A program made the translations under genes and the position numbers. This document shows positions 63,083-64,000 of a DNA stretch of 64,000 bases, in pieces. This DNA comes from Bacillus sp. S3. Its GTDB lineage: Bacteria > Bacillota > Bacilli > Bacillales > Cytobacillaceae. Under the pieces are notes generated by a model. It did no database searches and had not been told where the DNA came from. It saw nothing but the letters and a program-made list of their open reading frames with translations. Position 1 is the stretch's first letter, and every line of letters starts with the position of its first letter. The DNA lies in NCBI RefSeq assembly GCF_005154805.1, contig NZ_CP039728.1, positions 1-64,000 on the forward strand, written 5' to 3'.

Positions 63083-63176
63083 AATTTCGTGCGGTTATTT
63101 ATGAATTTTATCCGATAAATTTTAAATAATTAATCCGGTATTTTTTGTACGAAATCCGGTTTATTTTAATGTTTTA
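63083..63176. repeat. Right end of the Tn7-like element with closely packed repeats
   Basis: Units related to AATCCGGTTATTT at 63083-63102, 63104-63121, 63128-63144 and 63152-63167, about 24 bp apart, in inverse orientation to those of the left end. The terminal TGTTTTA (63170-63176) mirrors the left TTAAACA. Dense right-end and sparse left-end sites are characteristic of Tn7. Confidence 0.7.
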
Positions 63177-63849
63177 CAGCGGTTACACCGAAGGGTAAAG
63201 TCCCTCGATTTAAAAGTTCAAACCAGAGCTCATCAGCTGTAACGAATTTTATCGCGTGAAAACACATGATTTCATCAAAATCACTATGATTAGCCCATAG
63301 GGATTCTTCACTTAACTGGAACTTTGAGATTGAAGCTTTCCGCCTTGCCCCCTCTTCATTTCGAACACCCATGTAACAGGTAATAACTGATTTATCCTCC
63401 CCTATGCGAACAGGAGCTGACGCAATCCACTCCTTAAACTTATCCTGGGTAGGACCGATTTTTAACCAATGAGTGCAAGGATGATGTTTGGTTTTCGGAG
63501 TTGAAATAAGGGAGCCACGCCCCAAAAATTTGTGCCAAAAATTGTTCTTCATGCTTGGTTTCACTCGTACAACTTCTATTGGTAAGCCTTGTAAAGCCGC
63601 CTTTCTCTCAATTTTCATGAGAGTGCGGTCAACGTATTCAGCCATGATGGGGGCCTCAACACCTGTGTCCGAATTCATAACATAAACGGTCTTAGTTCTT
63701 AAATGTTCGGGTAATTCAAGTAGCGCTTCCCAAAATAAAGTAAGAAGATATGAACTATCTTTCCCTCCGCTGAAAAGAACTACCTGTTTCCGCTCATCAG
63801 TAAGATAATTTTGCTTAATTGCCTCTTTAACTTGCTGTGTAATATCCAT
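63166..63849 (-). pseudogene. N-terminal 224 residues of the split DndC-like gene
   Basis: ATG 63849 begins MDITQQVKEAIKQNY. The PP-loop VVLFSGGKDSSYLLTLFW (SGGKDS) and the segments MNSDTGVEAPIMAEYV, FWHKFLGRGSL and HPCTHWLKIGP are those of DndC/PAPS-reductase proteins, which take part in DNA phosphorothioation. After PFGVTA the frame enters the transposon end (VKH, stop). Remaining residues lie at 33757-34782. Together they would make 565 aa. No other dnd gene is visible here. Confidence 0.87.
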
Positions 63850-64000
63850 AAAAGTTGTCCATCTGCTAAATTAGGGGGAAATCCCCCGCTAAAATAATTT
63901 AGCAGAGGATATACCCCCCTTAAATCTATTAATTTATAAAGTCTAAAATTATTGTTTTAATTAACACTTAAACGTAATGAAAAAACCTCTACAAGTTTTT

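Larger units (their letters stand above)
34791..63176. mobile_element. Tn7-like (TniQ-bearing) transposon, 28.4 kb, core genes partly lost
   Basis: Bounded by the direct repeat CAGCGGTTA (34782-34790 and 63177-63185). The ends are inverted repeats: TTAAACACCAAAATTAACCG on the left against TAAAACATTAAAATAAACCG on the right. Widely spaced AACCGGATT-like repeats lie at the left end and closely packed ones at the right end, the asymmetry typical of TnsB sites in Tn7. It holds a frameshifted tniQ/tnsD gene by the right end and a tniB/tnsC 3' fragment, but no transposase. Cargo: defence operon, IS66, IS21, urease block. Removing it restores the DndC-like gene. The 9 bp repeat is longer than Tn7's usual 5 bp. 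Confidence 0.8.

Noticed and set aside
63860..63930. TTTAGCGGGGG before the DndC-like gene as a third copy of the TTAGCGGGT leader RNA
   Set aside because: The paired GCAAYC arm, the ATTAAA segment and the long terminator are absent; it forms simple palindromes only.
1..64000. CRISPR arrays, rRNA or tRNA genes
   Set aside because: No regularly spaced direct repeats with unique spacers, no cloverleaf with CCA-type end and no rRNA core sequence was seen on reading.

Overview
The window reads as part of a large, low-GC plasmid (or plasmid-derived element) from a spore-forming Bacillaceae bacterium. Evidence: AGGAGG-type ribosome sites with frequent GTG and TTG starts, Bacillus-type intrinsic terminators, a Spo0E-like phosphatase, TGTCGAA (Spo0A-box-like) sites in several promoter regions, and a replication initiator lying beside an AT-rich repeat array. 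No rRNA, tRNA or CRISPR array was seen. The species cannot be named from this sequence.

Layout. 1-2.8 kb: tyrosine recombinase, Spo0E-like gene, small membrane protein, broken lipoprotein. 2.9-5.35 kb: an IS66-family element, with an identical inverted copy at 35.0-37.4 kb. 5.4-6.7 kb: a cluster of microproteins (36-59 aa), some decayed, one split by the IS66 element. 6.7-34 kb: plasmid core, nearly all on the minus strand: topoisomerase III-like protein, DUF2325 protein, an operon behind a cyclic-di-GMP-I riboswitch and tandem Spo0A-like boxes, a giant SNF2-type helicase, an ArdC-like antirestriction protein, iteron-like repeats, a replication initiator ending in a DnaA domain I-like module with a predicted antisense RNA over its leader, an orphan C5 methyltransferase, a nucleotidyltransferase, an LPD1 protein, a DUF6094-type methyltransferase, SSB and RadC. 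A DUF418 membrane protein and a DUF4062 gene pair follow.

34.8-63.2 kb: a 28.4 kb Tn7-like element has split a DndC-like (PAPS-reductase family) gene. The two gene halves rejoin in frame across a shared 9 bp repeat. The element has inverted ends with multiple AACCGGATT-like repeats, a frameshifted TniQ/TnsD gene at its right end and only a C-terminal TniB/TnsC fragment inside; no TnsA or TnsB is visible. Its cargo is a four-gene Lamassu-type (ABC-3C) defence operon, an IS21-family element, and a 13.7 kb block of chromosome-like genes: a MurG paralogue, a quinone reductase, an orphan cyclic-di-AMP riboswitch, a PadR regulator, a full urease operon with UreH and a urea transporter, and a deleted two-component system. 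This block sits where the core transposition genes would be expected.

How it works together (inference): the plasmid half supplies replication, ssDNA handling, antirestriction and DNA modification, with several genes behind RNA switches or Spo0A-like sites that could tie plasmid functions to lifestyle decisions. The inserted element adds phage defence and urea use, and destroyed the DndC-like gene it landed in.
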